Shown in pieces: positions 53,530 to 63,127 of a stretch of 64,000 bases of DNA. Below the pieces are notes generated by a model. The model did not search any database, was not told the DNA's origin, and saw only the letters and a list, made by a program, of their open reading frames with translations. The DNA is taken from assembly GCF_964252635.1 (NCBI RefSeq), contig NZ_CAXUNP010000017.1, positions 1 to 64,000 on the forward strand. Direction: 5' to 3'. The stretch comes from Jatrophihabitans sp964252635 (lineage in GTDB: Bacteria; Actinomycetota; Actinomycetes; Mycobacteriales; Jatrophihabitantaceae). The stretch's first letter is position 1; every line of letters begins with the position of its first letter. The position numbers and the translations under genes were made by a program.

Positions 53530-55034
53530 GACGCGACCCCCACGGCGCGCTGGTCGTGCGGCACGGGCAGGGGGCGACGGTGCCGCGGGCCGGGTCGCGG
53601 GCGCCGGTGGAGCGCCGGGGGTGGCGGCGGGTCGACGGGCGCCGGCGCGCGCGCCGCCCGCAGGATCGGCCCGGTGAGCAGGACGGCCTCGACGGCCAGG
53701 GCGCCGACCCAGAAGGAGCAGAGCCCGACGGTGCCGCCGACTTTCGCGCCGATGACCGCGGCGACGAGCTCGAAGACCGCCCCGAGCAGCGCGATGACCG
53801 CGGCGTTGCCGGTGCGGTTCTGCGTGCGGCGCAGGGCGACGAAGTGGTCCTTGATGACGAAGGGCAGCCCGGCGAGCACGAGCACTCGCAGGGTGGTCAG
53901 CGCCTCGACGGAGTAGGAGTGCCCGAACGCCGACAGCACGGTCGGGCCGAGGGGCCACAGCACGGCGTCGGCGACCAGGCTCGCGGCGATGCCGAACGGG
54001 ATGGTGAACCGCATCCGCTGGGCCAGCTCGCGCTCACGTCCCTGGGCCGAGGCGAACAGGGCGATGGTGATGCTGAACGGGAGGACGAACACGAACCCGG
54101 CGATGCTGCGCGCGGTCGAGAAATAGCCGTTGGCCTCGGCGGACAGCACCGCGGCGACGACGACCGACAGCAGCAGCATCGGGGCCTGCAGCATGAGGTT
54201 CAGGGCGTGGTGGCTGGCGGCCGAGCGGGCCAGGCGGCGCAGCAGGCCGAGGTCGACGAGGCGGCGGCCGACGGCGCGGGCCGTCACGACCGAGGTCCGC
54301 ACACGCGTGCGCATGGCCACGAGCCCGAGCGACACCAGGTTGCCGAGCGTCCAGGACAGGAAGATGTCCATGCCGCTGCGGCGTCCGGCGTAGACGAGCC
54401 CGATCAAGATGACGATCTTGGCGACGCTGGCCAGCGTATTCCGCTCGAGCTGCACCCGGCTCAGCCCCACGACGAGCACGGCCTGGTCGAGCACCATGCA
54501 CAGGCCGGTGATGCCCGTGCCGATCGCGAAGTCGACGACGTTGAATGGCGTGGCGATGCTGGACAGGTCCGTCAGGCCGAGCGACCCGACGCCGATGGCG
54601 ACGAGCGCGCCGAACACGGTGCTGGCGACCCCGGCCACGACGAGCGCGGTGCGCACGAGCAGCCGACGGGTCGCCGGGTCGGTGCGCGGGATCTCGGCGA
54701 TCAGCAGGGTGCCGAGCCCGAGCATGCCGAAGCTGCCGAGCAGCAGCATCAGCGACGTGGCCGCGCCCGCGACACCGACCGCGGTGACGCTGGTCAGCCG
54801 GGCCGCGACGGCCCAGTAGAGCAGGCCGAGGATCCCCGTGACGGCCTGCGTGCCGACCAGCGCGGCGCTGATGCCGGCGACGTGCCGGACGCCGCCCTTG
54901 AGCGAGAACCGCCCACCTCGCGGCGCAGAGACCGGCGCAGCAGCAGGCCGCGTCGGTCTCGGTGCAGGACGCAGCGCCGAGCTGTCGGCCGTCATGACGG
55001 CCGCACCCACTCCTGTGTCAGGGGCCTGCGTCAC
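53526..55034 (-). CDS. Polysaccharide flippase (Wzx/MATE-like)
   Basis: A 502-residue transporter with about twelve to fourteen spans of the polysaccharide biosynthesis flippase family. It begins after a 45-residue Pro/Ala-rich head with GISAALVGTQAVTGILGLLY. It should move lipid-linked oligosaccharides across the membrane. The Pro/Arg-rich C-terminus is typical of GC-rich genes. GTG start, overlapping the GT2 stop by four bases. Part of the six-gene unit GT2-flippase-polymerase-like-membrane protein-GT4-GT4. Confidence 0.9.
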   Translation of the reverse strand: MTQAPDTGVGAAVMTADSSALRPAPRPTRPAAAPVSAPRGGRFSLKGGVRHVAGISAALVGTQAVTGILGLLYWAVAARLTSVTAVGVAGAATSLMLLLGSFGMLGLGTLLIAEIPRTDPATRRLLVRTALVVAGVASTVFGALVAIGVGSLGLTDLSSIATPFNVVDFAIGTGITGLCMVLDQAVLVVGLSRVQLERNTLASVAKIVILIGLVYAGRRSGMDIFLSWTLGNLVSLGLVAMRTRVRTSVVTARAVGRRLVDLGLLRRLARSAASHHALNLMLQAPMLLLSVVVAAVLSAEANGYFSTARSIAGFVFVLPFSITIALFASAQGRERELAQRMRFTIPFGIAASLVADAVLWPLGPTVLSAFGHSYSVEALTTLRVLVLAGLPFVIKDHFVALRRTQNRTGNAAVIALLGAVFELVAAVIGAKVGGTVGLCSFWVGALAVEAVLLTGPILRAARAPAPVDPPPPPALHRRPRPGPRHRRPLPVPHDQRAVGVAS

Positions 55035-55882
55035 GCGCTTTCGGGCAGCTCGCGCCCGACGTCCGACCGCGCGGTCCGCTCGTCGCCCGCGGCGACGGAC
55101 GGGGCGGCAGCGCGGGCGCGGTGCCGGCGACGCTCGGTCACGATGGTCTTGAGAACTCGGAAACCGTCGCTGACCGCGTTGAGGTTGCTCTCGCCGTGGA
55201 TGCGCAGGCGTTCGACGCTGCCGACCTCCTGGACCGTCAAGCCCGCGGAGGCGATCCGGCAGTTGATCACGGTCTCGATCTCGAACCCGTCGCCCCAGAT
55301 CATCCGCTCGGCGTTGACCGAGCCGAACGCGTGGTTGGGCAGCTCAAGGGTGTGCCGGATGTCGGTCCAGAACGCGTTGTAGCCGTAGCAGAGGTCGGTG
55401 TAGCGGGTGCGCATCATCAGGTTGGCGATGATGTTGAGCATCCGGTTGCCGAGCGACCGGAAGCGGGTGATGTCGTGACTGCCACCGCCCTCGACGAAGC
55501 GGCTGCCTTTGGCGAAGTCGGCGCCGTCGGTCAGGGCCTCGACGAACGCGGGGATTTCGCCGGCGTCGGCCGACCCGTCGGCGTCGAACATGACCACGAC
55601 GTCGCCGGTGGCTGCGGCGAACCCGCAGGCCAGGGCATTGCCCTTGCCGCGCCTGGTCTGCGTCAGCACCCGGATGGAGGGCATGAGGTCGCGGGCCGTC
55701 GCGACGGTGTCGTCGCTGGAGCGGCCGTCGACGAGGATGACCTCGTGGACCTCGGGGAGTTCGGGAAGCACGACTTCGAGGTTGCGCGCTTCGTTCTTGG
55801 CCGGAATCACGATCGTGACCCTTGGCTGGGCAGGTCGGTGCGTTTCAAGGCGTGACAACGTATCCCCTGGTTGGTTGGTCAC
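55031..55882 (-). CDS. Glycosyltransferase family 2 (polyprenyl-phosphate sugar transferase-like)
   Basis: A 283-residue GT-A enzyme starting VTIVIPAKNEARNLEVVLPE, with the DxD site in VMFDADGSADAGEI and RRGKGNALACGFAAATGDVV. It resembles dolichyl/polyprenyl-phosphate mannose or glucose synthases but lacks C-terminal membrane spans. First gene of the minus-strand unit. GTG start at 55882. Likely starts or extends the lipid-linked glycan. Confidence 0.9.
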   Translation of the reverse strand: MTNQPGDTLSRLETHRPAQPRVTIVIPAKNEARNLEVVLPELPEVHEVILVDGRSSDDTVATARDLMPSIRVLTQTRRGKGNALACGFAAATGDVVVMFDADGSADAGEIPAFVEALTDGADFAKGSRFVEGGGSHDITRFRSLGNRMLNIIANLMMRTRYTDLCYGYNAFWTDIRHTLELPNHAFGSVNAERMIWGDGFEIETVINCRIASAGLTVQEVGSVERLRIHGESNLNAVSDGFRVLKTIVTERRRHRARAAAPSVAAGDERTARSDVGRELPESA

Positions 55883-56110
55883 TGGTGCTCTGCTGCGGCC
55901 GGACGCGCTGGTTGGATCCTGGCCGTGCGGGTGCGGACGTTGTTCGTCCGGCTCAAGATTTCCCGACTCTTACCGTTCGGGCAAAACGAGCATGGGGTTC
56001 CCTGGAGAGCGCTGTGGATTGCGATCACACCGGTGCGCCATGCGCTGTTCATTCCGATGTAGCGGTTAAGACGTGCGTCTCACAGAGGCCGACCCCGCCC
56101 GGTGGTCACG

Positions 56111-56140
56111 TTGTGCTGCGCACCCGTCGGTAACTACAGT
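56111..56140 (+). promoter_or_regulatory. Candidate promoter for the small Cys-rich gene
   Basis: TTGTGC and TACAGT spaced by 18 bases, about 50 bases before the GTG at 56193. The rest of 55883-56192 is the divergent spacer with the GT2 gene; no other gene is seen in it. Confidence 0.5.
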
Positions 56141-56192
56141 TGGGCCCACTAACACGCTTGTGGGTCGGTACACAACGAGGCGGGCAGCCAGG

Positions 56193-56465
56193 GTGGACGC
56201 GAAGCAGTGCCGGTGCGGTCATTCCCGCACCGCGCACGAGCACTATCGGCCCGGGTCCGAGTGCTCGCTCTGCGCGCCCGACGAGTGCGGCCGCTTCCGC
56301 CCGAATCGGTCGCTGACCTCCAGCTTCTCGGTGATCTTGAACAGGTTGCGGCCGCAACGACATGTCAACGGAGCGCCCGGCGCGGTGCTGCGCATTCGGT
56401 CGGACGATCACCCGACGGACGGGCCGGACGCCGGCGGCGACCCCTCGGTGGCGCGCGAGGCGTGA
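56193..56465 (+). CDS. Small Cys/His-rich protein, possible zinc binder
   Basis: About 90 residues beginning MDAKQCRCGHSRTAHEHYRP. Five cysteines and three histidines fall in the first 35 residues (CRCGH, HEHY, ECSLCAPDEC), a pattern that suggests zinc binding. The C-terminal half is not recognised. The GTG at 56193 is chosen because the Cys motif begins right after it. Function unknown. Confidence 0.6.
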   Translation: MDAKQCRCGHSRTAHEHYRPGSECSLCAPDECGRFRPNRSLTSSFSVILNRLRPQRHVNGAPGAVLRIRSDDHPTDGPDAGGDPSVAREA

Positions 56466-56645
56466 CGCTCGCTGAACTTGTTTTGAGGTCGAACGAACAT
56501 TGATCGCGTTGATCGTGTTCTCTTCGTGTGAAGTATTGGGTACGTTCGGTGGTGAACGACACGGACGTCGGTGCGGGGGCACCCCTCCACCCACGCGCGC
56601 CGTCCGGACTCCTCGGCGGCCTCGTCGCCCTCGAAGGTTTCCAGC

Positions 56646-58025
56646 ATGTGTCGTCATTCGCGCCCGTTTTGTAGGCAAACCTCCCGTCAAATTGGCCTAG
56701 TGAGCCTGATCACTCTCTGCGCTCTGACTGGCGCGTCGGCGGTGTCGGCCTCGGCCAAGACCGCAGCTCACCACCCCGTGACGCACCGCAACCACTCACA
56801 CCACGCACAGAAGCACCACCTGAAGAAGCGCCACGCCCTCAAGCACAAGCCGCCCAAGCACCCCACTCCCAAGGCGACCGCTGGGAAGGCAACCTCGGTC
56901 AGGCCGGCCCCGCCCAGGGTCGCCCCCACCACAGCCACCCCGACGAAGGCGTCCTTGACCGCTACGCCGTCGACCGCTACCGCCTGGGTCACCCGCTCGG
57001 GCTCCCAGCTGCAGCTGGCGGGCAAGCCGTGGCGCTTCGCTGGGGTGAACATGTACTGGCTGGGCCTGGACGAAAACGTCACCGACGCCGCGGGCCCGAC
57101 CTACCCGACGCATGCGGCAGTCGACAACGGGTTCTCGGCGGCCCGGTCGCTCGGGGCGGGGCTCGTGCGCTCGATCTCGCTCGGCGTCAGTGTCGGATCG
57201 CCCCGCTCGCTCGAGCCGACGCTGGGCCACTTCAACGACGCGGCCTTCGCGAGCATCGACTACGCCGTGGCCGACGCCCGGCGGTACGGGGTGCGACTGA
57301 TGATCCCGCTGACCGACGAGTGGCACTACTACCACGGCGGCAAGCACACGTTCACGAACTGGCTCGGCTACCCCGACGCGCCGGGCCAGAACTGCGTCAC
57401 CGACGCCGGGCAGCGGCAGCGCGAGGCCGAGTTCTACACCGACCCGCGCATCGTGGCCGCCTTCCACGCCTACGTCGCGCACCTCCTGAACCACGTCAAC
57501 CCGTACACCGGGCTGCGCCTGGGCAGCGACCCGACGATCGCCATCTGGGAGACGGGCAACGAGGTGTGGGACGCGCCGACGGCCTGGACCGAGCAGACCG
57601 CCGCCTATATCAAGTCGTTGGCGCCGCACGCGCTCGTGGCCGACGGCAGCGCCGCCACCGGCAAGGCGATCAGCGAGACCGCCTACGCAGCGCCGCACGT
57701 CGACCTCATCGACGCGCACTTCTACCCGACCAGCGTCGCCACCATGACCTCGGACGCACGGTTCACCGCGGCGCACGGCAAGGCCTACATGGTGGGCGAG
57801 TTCCCGCTCACCACCCAGACCGACTCGTCGTGGACGACGGCGCTGGCCACCGACCGCGACGTCGCCGGCGGCCTGGCGTGGTCGCTGTTTCCCTGGCTAA
57901 GCGCAACGCAACCCGAACAGCACGACGACGGGTACACGTTCCACTACCCCGGCGCCAACGCCACCGAGCGCTCGGCCGTTACCCGCCTGCAGGCCTACGC
58001 CAAGCAAGTGGCCGGAACGAACTGA
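56646..58025 (+). CDS. GH5-type glycoside hydrolase, copy 2
   Basis: A 459-residue secreted paralogue of the 45063 hydrolase. A signal peptide (about residues 15-37) is followed by a His/Lys-rich linker (40-80) and a Thr/Ala/Pro spacer. The catalytic domain starts WRFAGVNMYWLGLDEN. Probable acid/base Glu306 (WETGNE) and nucleophile Glu385 (VGEFPL). The ATG at 56646 follows GAAGG and gives a proper signal peptide. The basic linker might hold the enzyme to an acidic polymer. Confidence 0.87.
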   Translation: MCRHSRPFCRQTSRQIGLVSLITLCALTGASAVSASAKTAAHHPVTHRNHSHHAQKHHLKKRHALKHKPPKHPTPKATAGKATSVRPAPPRVAPTTATPTKASLTATPSTATAWVTRSGSQLQLAGKPWRFAGVNMYWLGLDENVTDAAGPTYPTHAAVDNGFSAARSLGAGLVRSISLGVSVGSPRSLEPTLGHFNDAAFASIDYAVADARRYGVRLMIPLTDEWHYYHGGKHTFTNWLGYPDAPGQNCVTDAGQRQREAEFYTDPRIVAAFHAYVAHLLNHVNPYTGLRLGSDPTIAIWETGNEVWDAPTAWTEQTAAYIKSLAPHALVADGSAATGKAISETAYAAPHVDLIDAHFYPTSVATMTSDARFTAAHGKAYMVGEFPLTTQTDSSWTTALATDRDVAGGLAWSLFPWLSATQPEQHDDGYTFHYPGANATERSAVTRLQAYAKQVAGTN

Positions 58026-58132
58026 GTCGCGGCGTGTGAAGTGGCTGACGAATCACCTAGTCGACTCCTACCGGCCGCTGAGGTGTGACAGCGTGAGGCG
58101 TTCACTCTTGTCACGCAGTTGAAGAAGGTGCC

Positions 58133-59647
58133 GTGCACATTCCTTCCGGGCCGCTCGCGGGTCGCTACCCGGCGGTGGCCGCCATGGCACTGCTGGCGTT
58201 GGTGCCCTACCTCGCCCTGTCCTCGGCGTTGGCGCCCCTGACACCGTTGATCAGCGCCGACCTGCACATGGGGCCGCAGACCCTGTCGCTCGGTCTGGGG
58301 ATGGCGAACGCGGGTTACGCGCTGGGCACCGTGCTCGCGGTGGTGTTCGCCCAGCACCTGCCGCAGCGCATCATGCTTGTGACCTACGCGGCCATCTCGG
58401 TGGTCGGTTCGGTGTTGCTGGCCGCCGCCCAGGACCCGGCCATGTTCATCATCGGCCACGTCCTGCAGGGCCTATGCACGAGCCTGCTCCTCATCGCCGC
58501 GGTTCCCCCGCTGGCGTTGGGCTTCGGCGCCGAGAAGCTGCGGTACACGTCGGTGACGATGAGCATGTGCATCTTCGGCGCCGTCGCGCTCGGACCCACC
58601 ATCGGCGGCATCCAGACCAACGCCCACCAGTGGCGCCCGCTGCTGTGGATCGTGGCCGGCGTCGCCGTGCTGGCCCTGCTGCTGACCGTCCTCACCTACG
58701 ACCACACGCCGCCGGCCAACCGCAACGTGCCCAAGGACCCGCTCGCCATCTCGTTGGCCGCTATCGGCTCGATCGCCGCCTTCTTCGGGGTGTCCGAGCT
58801 GACCTCGCACGACTTCCTGTCCACGGTGACCGTGCTCCCCCTGGTTGCTGGGATCGTCGTCATCCTCGCCCTCATCGTCTACCAGACCAGGAGCCGCAAC
58901 CCGTTGCTGCCGCTGGGGCCGCTGCTGCGCAGCACCATCCCGGTCTCCGGCATCACGATCGCGTTGTGCGCCGCGGCGGCGTCGGTATCGGTCAGCGACC
59001 TGACTCTGACTCTCGTCGCCGAGCAGCGCGGTGCGCTTCACGCGGGCCTGCTGTACCTGCCCGAGCTCGGCGGGGCCCTGCTCACCGCGTTCGCGCTCGG
59101 CCGGGTTATTGAGACTCGCTGGCTGCAGTATCTGCCGCCGGTGGGCATGGTCTTCCTCGCCGCGGGCATCCTGGTGTTTCTCGTCAAGGTCCCGGCCGAC
59201 CCGACCATCGCCCTGGTCGGCTCCGGGCTCACCGGTGTGGGCCTGGGTGCGACGGTGGCGCCGGCGTTGTTCGGTGCCGGGTTCTCGCTGCCGGCACCGA
59301 GCCTCCAGCGGGTCTTCGCGATGGTCGAGCTGCTGCGCGCCGTGGCGGCCTTCATGGTCGCGCCGATCTTCGTCCATCTCGCCGCGACAGTGGGCGGCTC
59401 GACCGCAGCCGGGACCCGGGACGCACTGTGGATCAGCCTCGCCATCGTCGTGGGTGGCACAGCGCTGGCGGGCCTGTTCTACGTCGCCGGTGGCGCGCGC
59501 CCCAGCACGCCGAACATGGACGCCTTCCTCAACGGCGCCGCACCCGCGTGGCCGTCACCGCTGTTGTTCGACCGGCTGCGACGCAGCCGGGTCGAACCGA
59601 TCACCGACGAGCTCCGCGAAGACCAGGTCGTCGCGTCGCAGGGGTAG
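58133..59647 (+). CDS. MFS transporter
   Basis: A 504-residue major facilitator protein with about fourteen spans, of the drug:proton antiporter type. It starts near YPAVAAMALLALVPYLALSS. The GTG at 58133 follows AAGAAGG. The substrate cannot be told from sequence. It lies 107 bases after the GH5 gene and 98 before UDP-glucose dehydrogenase, so it could export or import sugars or be unrelated. Confidence 0.85.
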   Translation: MHIPSGPLAGRYPAVAAMALLALVPYLALSSALAPLTPLISADLHMGPQTLSLGLGMANAGYALGTVLAVVFAQHLPQRIMLVTYAAISVVGSVLLAAAQDPAMFIIGHVLQGLCTSLLLIAAVPPLALGFGAEKLRYTSVTMSMCIFGAVALGPTIGGIQTNAHQWRPLLWIVAGVAVLALLLTVLTYDHTPPANRNVPKDPLAISLAAIGSIAAFFGVSELTSHDFLSTVTVLPLVAGIVVILALIVYQTRSRNPLLPLGPLLRSTIPVSGITIALCAAAASVSVSDLTLTLVAEQRGALHAGLLYLPELGGALLTAFALGRVIETRWLQYLPPVGMVFLAAGILVFLVKVPADPTIALVGSGLTGVGLGATVAPALFGAGFSLPAPSLQRVFAMVELLRAVAAFMVAPIFVHLAATVGGSTAAGTRDALWISLAIVVGGTALAGLFYVAGGARPSTPNMDAFLNGAAPAWPSPLLFDRLRRSRVEPITDELREDQVVASQG

Positions 59648-59745
59648 GCCGTCGCCGGACGACTACCTGCAACATGCGCGAAGCATGGAATTGCGTACGG
59701 TAGGTGCGCTCAAGCCAGCCAGCGAATCGGGAGCACACCAGCACC

Positions 59746-61059
59746 ATGCGCATGTCGGTGATCGGGACGGGTTACCTCGGGGCGACGCACGCCGCCGCCA
59801 TGGCCGAGATGGGTCATGAGGTTGTGGGCGTCGACGTCGACGAGTCAAAGGTCGCCCGGCTCTCCAAGGGTGAGGTGCCGTTTTTCGAACCGGGGTTATC
59901 GGAGCTGCTCTCCAAGCACGTCGACAGCGGCCGCTTGCGCTTCACAACGTCGGTGAAGGAGGCCGCCGAGTTCGCCGACTTGCATTACGTCTGCGTCGGT
60001 ACGCCGCAGACGAAGGGTGAGTTCGCCGCGGACATCAGTTTCGTCGACGCCGCGTTCACCGAGCTGTGCGCACACGTCAATCCGGGCGCGGTATTGGTCG
60101 GCAAGTCGACGGTGCCCGCCGGAACTGCAGCCCGGCTGGCAGAGCAGGTCGAGGCGGTCGGCGGCGAGCTGGTATGGAACCCAGAGTTTCTGCGCGAAGG
60201 CCTCGCGGTGCAGGACACGCTCACCCCTGATCGGGTCGTACTCGGCATCCAGGGCGAGCGCGGGCTGGCGGCCATGCGTGAGGCGTACGCGACCATCTTC
60301 GCGGCCGACACCCCGCTCATCATCACCGACTACGCCACCGCGGAGCTGGTCAAGGTTGCGGCGAACTCGTTCCTCGCTACCAAGATCAGTTTTATCAACG
60401 CGATGGCCGAGATCTGCGAGGTCACCGGCGGCGACGTCGTGCAGCTGGCCGACGCGATCGGTCATGACGCCCGGATTGGCCGCAAGTTCCTCAACGCCGG
60501 CCTCGGTTTCGGCGGCGGCTGCTTGCCCAAAGACATCCGCGCTTTCATGGCCCGCGCCGGCGAACTCGGTGTCGACCAAGCGCTCACCTTTCTCAAAAGC
60601 GTCGACGACATCAACATGCGACGCCGCGCCCGCATGGTCGATCTGGCGCGTGAGGTCTGCGGCGGGACGCTCGCCGGCAAACGAGTCGCTGTCTTAGGGG
60701 CGGCATTCAAGCCCGACAGCGACGACATCCGCGACTCCCCTGCTCTAGACGTAGCCTTGGCTGTTCAACAGGCTGGTGCCGCGGTCCATATCTACGACCC
60801 CGAGGCCATGGACAACGCCCGTCGCGATTACCCCACCCTCGCCTGCGCCGACAGCGCACTCGACGCGTGCCGCGACGCCGACGTCGTGCTGCATCTGACC
60901 GAATGGCAGGAGTTTCGCGACATCGGGCCGGACGAGATGGGCGCGGTGGTTAGGCAGAAAGTGATCCTCGACGGCCGTAACGTGCTGGATCCTGTCCTGT
61001 GGCGCGCTGCCGGTTGGGCTTTCCGCGCTCTTGGCCGGGCGAAGAGCATCACTCGCTAG
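59746..61059 (+). CDS. UDP-glucose 6-dehydrogenase
   Basis: Oxidises UDP-glucose to UDP-glucuronate with two NAD; 437 residues. The NAD site is VIGTGYLGATHAAAMAEMGH, the central helix contains NPEFLREG, and the catalytic Cys is in GLGFGGGCLPKDIRAF. The C-terminal domain includes VAVLGAAFKPDSDDIRDSPA. The ATG at 59746 is used. It supplies an acidic sugar, so the polysaccharide is probably anionic. Its stop overlaps the convergent gene stop at a CTAG. Confidence 0.95.
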   Translation: MRMSVIGTGYLGATHAAAMAEMGHEVVGVDVDESKVARLSKGEVPFFEPGLSELLSKHVDSGRLRFTTSVKEAAEFADLHYVCVGTPQTKGEFAADISFVDAAFTELCAHVNPGAVLVGKSTVPAGTAARLAEQVEAVGGELVWNPEFLREGLAVQDTLTPDRVVLGIQGERGLAAMREAYATIFAADTPLIITDYATAELVKVAANSFLATKISFINAMAEICEVTGGDVVQLADAIGHDARIGRKFLNAGLGFGGGCLPKDIRAFMARAGELGVDQALTFLKSVDDINMRRRARMVDLAREVCGGTLAGKRVAVLGAAFKPDSDDIRDSPALDVALAVQQAGAAVHIYDPEAMDNARRDYPTLACADSALDACRDADVVLHLTEWQEFRDIGPDEMGAVVRQKVILDGRNVLDPVLWRAAGWAFRALGRAKSITR

Positions 61060-62174
61060 GAGTGGTTCGACAGTTCGTCAGTGACGATCTGGCGAATTCG
61101 AGAGCGGAACACTACTGGCGAGAAGCTTTCGGCATGGGCCTTGATCTGCGCCTCATCCCAATTCATTGCCAACGCCTGGGTGATTGCTCGCGACAGTGAC
61201 GCCGGTGCTACCTCGTCGAAAAAGATGCCCGAAACGCCGTCTCGAATAGTGTCGAGGTACCCACCGGCACGCAGCGCCACGGTCGGACGCCCGAAGGCCG
61301 CGGCTTCCAGAGGAGATAATCCGAAATCCTCGTGTGACGCCGCGACCAGGATGGAGCAATTCGCGTACAGCCACCGCAAATGTTCGTCCGATACACGCCC
61401 GAGTAAGCGAACCTGGTCGCCGTCTATCTGCTCTTCCAGAACCCGACGGTACGGCCCCTCACCGACCACGACGAGTTGAATTCCAGGTTGGCTCTGCACG
61501 GCCGAAACGACGAGATCGACATTTTTGTACGGGAGCAATCGGGCCACGCACAGAACAAACCCTCCGTCGAGCTTCTGCACGGGTTCAGCTGTACCCGGTC
61601 CTAGTGTCGTAGGAGGAAAGACAATTTCGGAGTCAACCCCGTAGGCTCGCCAAATCGCGTTTCTGGTCGCCGTGGAGTTTGCGATGTAACGCTCTGCGCC
61701 CAAAGCTGACCGGGCGTCCCATTTGCGCAGTCGACGCAGGCCGACCTCGGAGCCGGAGCGCGCGACCCGACGCCAGCTGAGCGGGTTGGACGCGTTATCG
61801 ACACCAAAGTATCGGCTACCTTGGTAGAGCCATCTGGCAGGTGCGTGGCAGTAGACTACCTTCGTACCCGAGCAGGAATAACCGTGCGCCCACCCGCTCG
61901 AGCTGGCGAGCGTCAGTTCCGCTTCGATCGTGGTGTTCGAAACAACTGACGCCAGGGCCGGCATCGACATGCGATGCCAATTCCGCAACGGCTTTATCGA
62001 ATTGAGCCAAGACGCCCGAACGTCGACGTCCGAAAATTCAGGAAAAGTTGATTCAGGGTTGTACAGCGTCGTGAACAGCGGAGCCTCAGGAAACGCCCGA
62101 GCAAGCTCCAGCGCGACGCGTTCGGCACCTCCCCGCTGGGTGATGTAGTCATGCGCTAACGCCACTGTCATCAA
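61056..62174 (-). CDS. Glycosyltransferase family 4
   Basis: A 372-residue GT-B enzyme starting MMTVALAHDYITQRGGAERV, like mannosyltransferases of capsule and exopolysaccharide loci. The donor domain has FVLCVARLLPYKNVDLVVSA and the EX7E motif in SHEDFGLSPLEAAAFGRPTV. Codon use is less GC-extreme than the neighbouring genes to the left, as are the next two genes, which may mark a later-acquired segment. TAG stop shared with the convergent dehydrogenase gene. Confidence 0.9.
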   Translation of the reverse strand: MMTVALAHDYITQRGGAERVALELARAFPEAPLFTTLYNPESTFPEFSDVDVRASWLNSIKPLRNWHRMSMPALASVVSNTTIEAELTLASSSGWAHGYSCSGTKVVYCHAPARWLYQGSRYFGVDNASNPLSWRRVARSGSEVGLRRLRKWDARSALGAERYIANSTATRNAIWRAYGVDSEIVFPPTTLGPGTAEPVQKLDGGFVLCVARLLPYKNVDLVVSAVQSQPGIQLVVVGEGPYRRVLEEQIDGDQVRLLGRVSDEHLRWLYANCSILVAASHEDFGLSPLEAAAFGRPTVALRAGGYLDTIRDGVSGIFFDEVAPASLSRAITQALAMNWDEAQIKAHAESFSPVVFRSRIRQIVTDELSNHS

Positions 62175-62245
62175 TATTTATCCCTGCTGGTCGAAATCGA
62201 ACGAACTGTCACGCCGCGCCTTGAGCACGGCAGTTCGCTGACGCG

Positions 62246-63040
62246 TCATTTCCGGGTGAAAACGAAATTGTTGACGTAGGCACCCACGTCGAACGTCGCT
62301 CGGGTGCGCCCGTTATCATCAATCCACTGCAGTTGGTCTCGATCCACATCAAAGTTCGACCATGGCAACAACTGACGGTCGAGAATGTATTCGCACCGGT
62401 AGGCTCCAAGTTCGCAAATGTCCCGCACCACATCGGCCACTGTCCGGCTTCCTATGTGGCGTTGCTCGATCTCTACCACCAAAGCCGGGCGGTGCGTGGC
62501 GATAACACCCTTTGCGCCCTCCAGCACAGACCATTCGTGGCCCTCCACGTCGATCTTCATCATCGATACCTCTTCGGCCGGGCCAAGAAGATCGTCCAAT
62601 CGAAGCGTCCGCACCTCGTTCTGCACCGTTTGGGCTGAGAATCGCTGCGGCTCTAACGACCCCTGGGCAGGTGCCAATCCGCTGCTCTCGTCGACCGGCA
62701 CGCTGAAGACTGCTGGGCCGCTGTGGGACGATAACGCCACGTTCATCGGGATTACTCGGGTGGCCCACGTCGCGTTCCGCAGCTGTTCGTACAGTTCTCG
62801 CTGTGGTTCAAAGGCAAAAACTGTTCCAGTTCTGCCTACAGAGCGGCTGAGCGCGACCGCAAAGGTGCCGACATAAGCGCCAACATCGACGGCGGTGGAC
62901 CCTGGCCTGGCAAGCCTCTTGCACACAGCCAGCTCGTGCGAATGACGGCTGTGGGACATTCGATAGGACAGTAACTCGCCGGCCACGCGGCCTGTACCCG
63001 GCCGACGCCGCAACCGGGATCCGAGCCCTTCGATCCTCAC
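62246..63040 (-). CDS. FkbM family methyltransferase
   Basis: A 264-residue SAM-dependent methyltransferase. The SAM loop is TAVDVGAYVGTFAVALSRSV with the second acidic site in VFAFEPQRELYEQL; the FkbM block is MKIDVEGHEWSVLEGAK. Members methylate sugar or other hydroxyls, so it probably O-methylates the glycan. It lies 71 bases upstream of the glycosyltransferase gene and 87 bases downstream of another. Confidence 0.92.
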   Translation of the reverse strand: MRIEGLGSRLRRRPGTGRVAGELLSYRMSHSRHSHELAVCKRLARPGSTAVDVGAYVGTFAVALSRSVGRTGTVFAFEPQRELYEQLRNATWATRVIPMNVALSSHSGPAVFSVPVDESSGLAPAQGSLEPQRFSAQTVQNEVRTLRLDDLLGPAEEVSMMKIDVEGHEWSVLEGAKGVIATHRPALVVEIEQRHIGSRTVADVVRDICELGAYRCEYILDRQLLPWSNFDVDRDQLQWIDDNGRTRATFDVGAYVNNFVFTRK

Positions 63041-63127
63041 GCTCTCGCCCTCCTCGTCTCGTGAACGCGCAACGGTACCTGTCCTCTACGTCTCGACGAA
63101 CGCCGAATGGCAACACGCACGGTAGGC

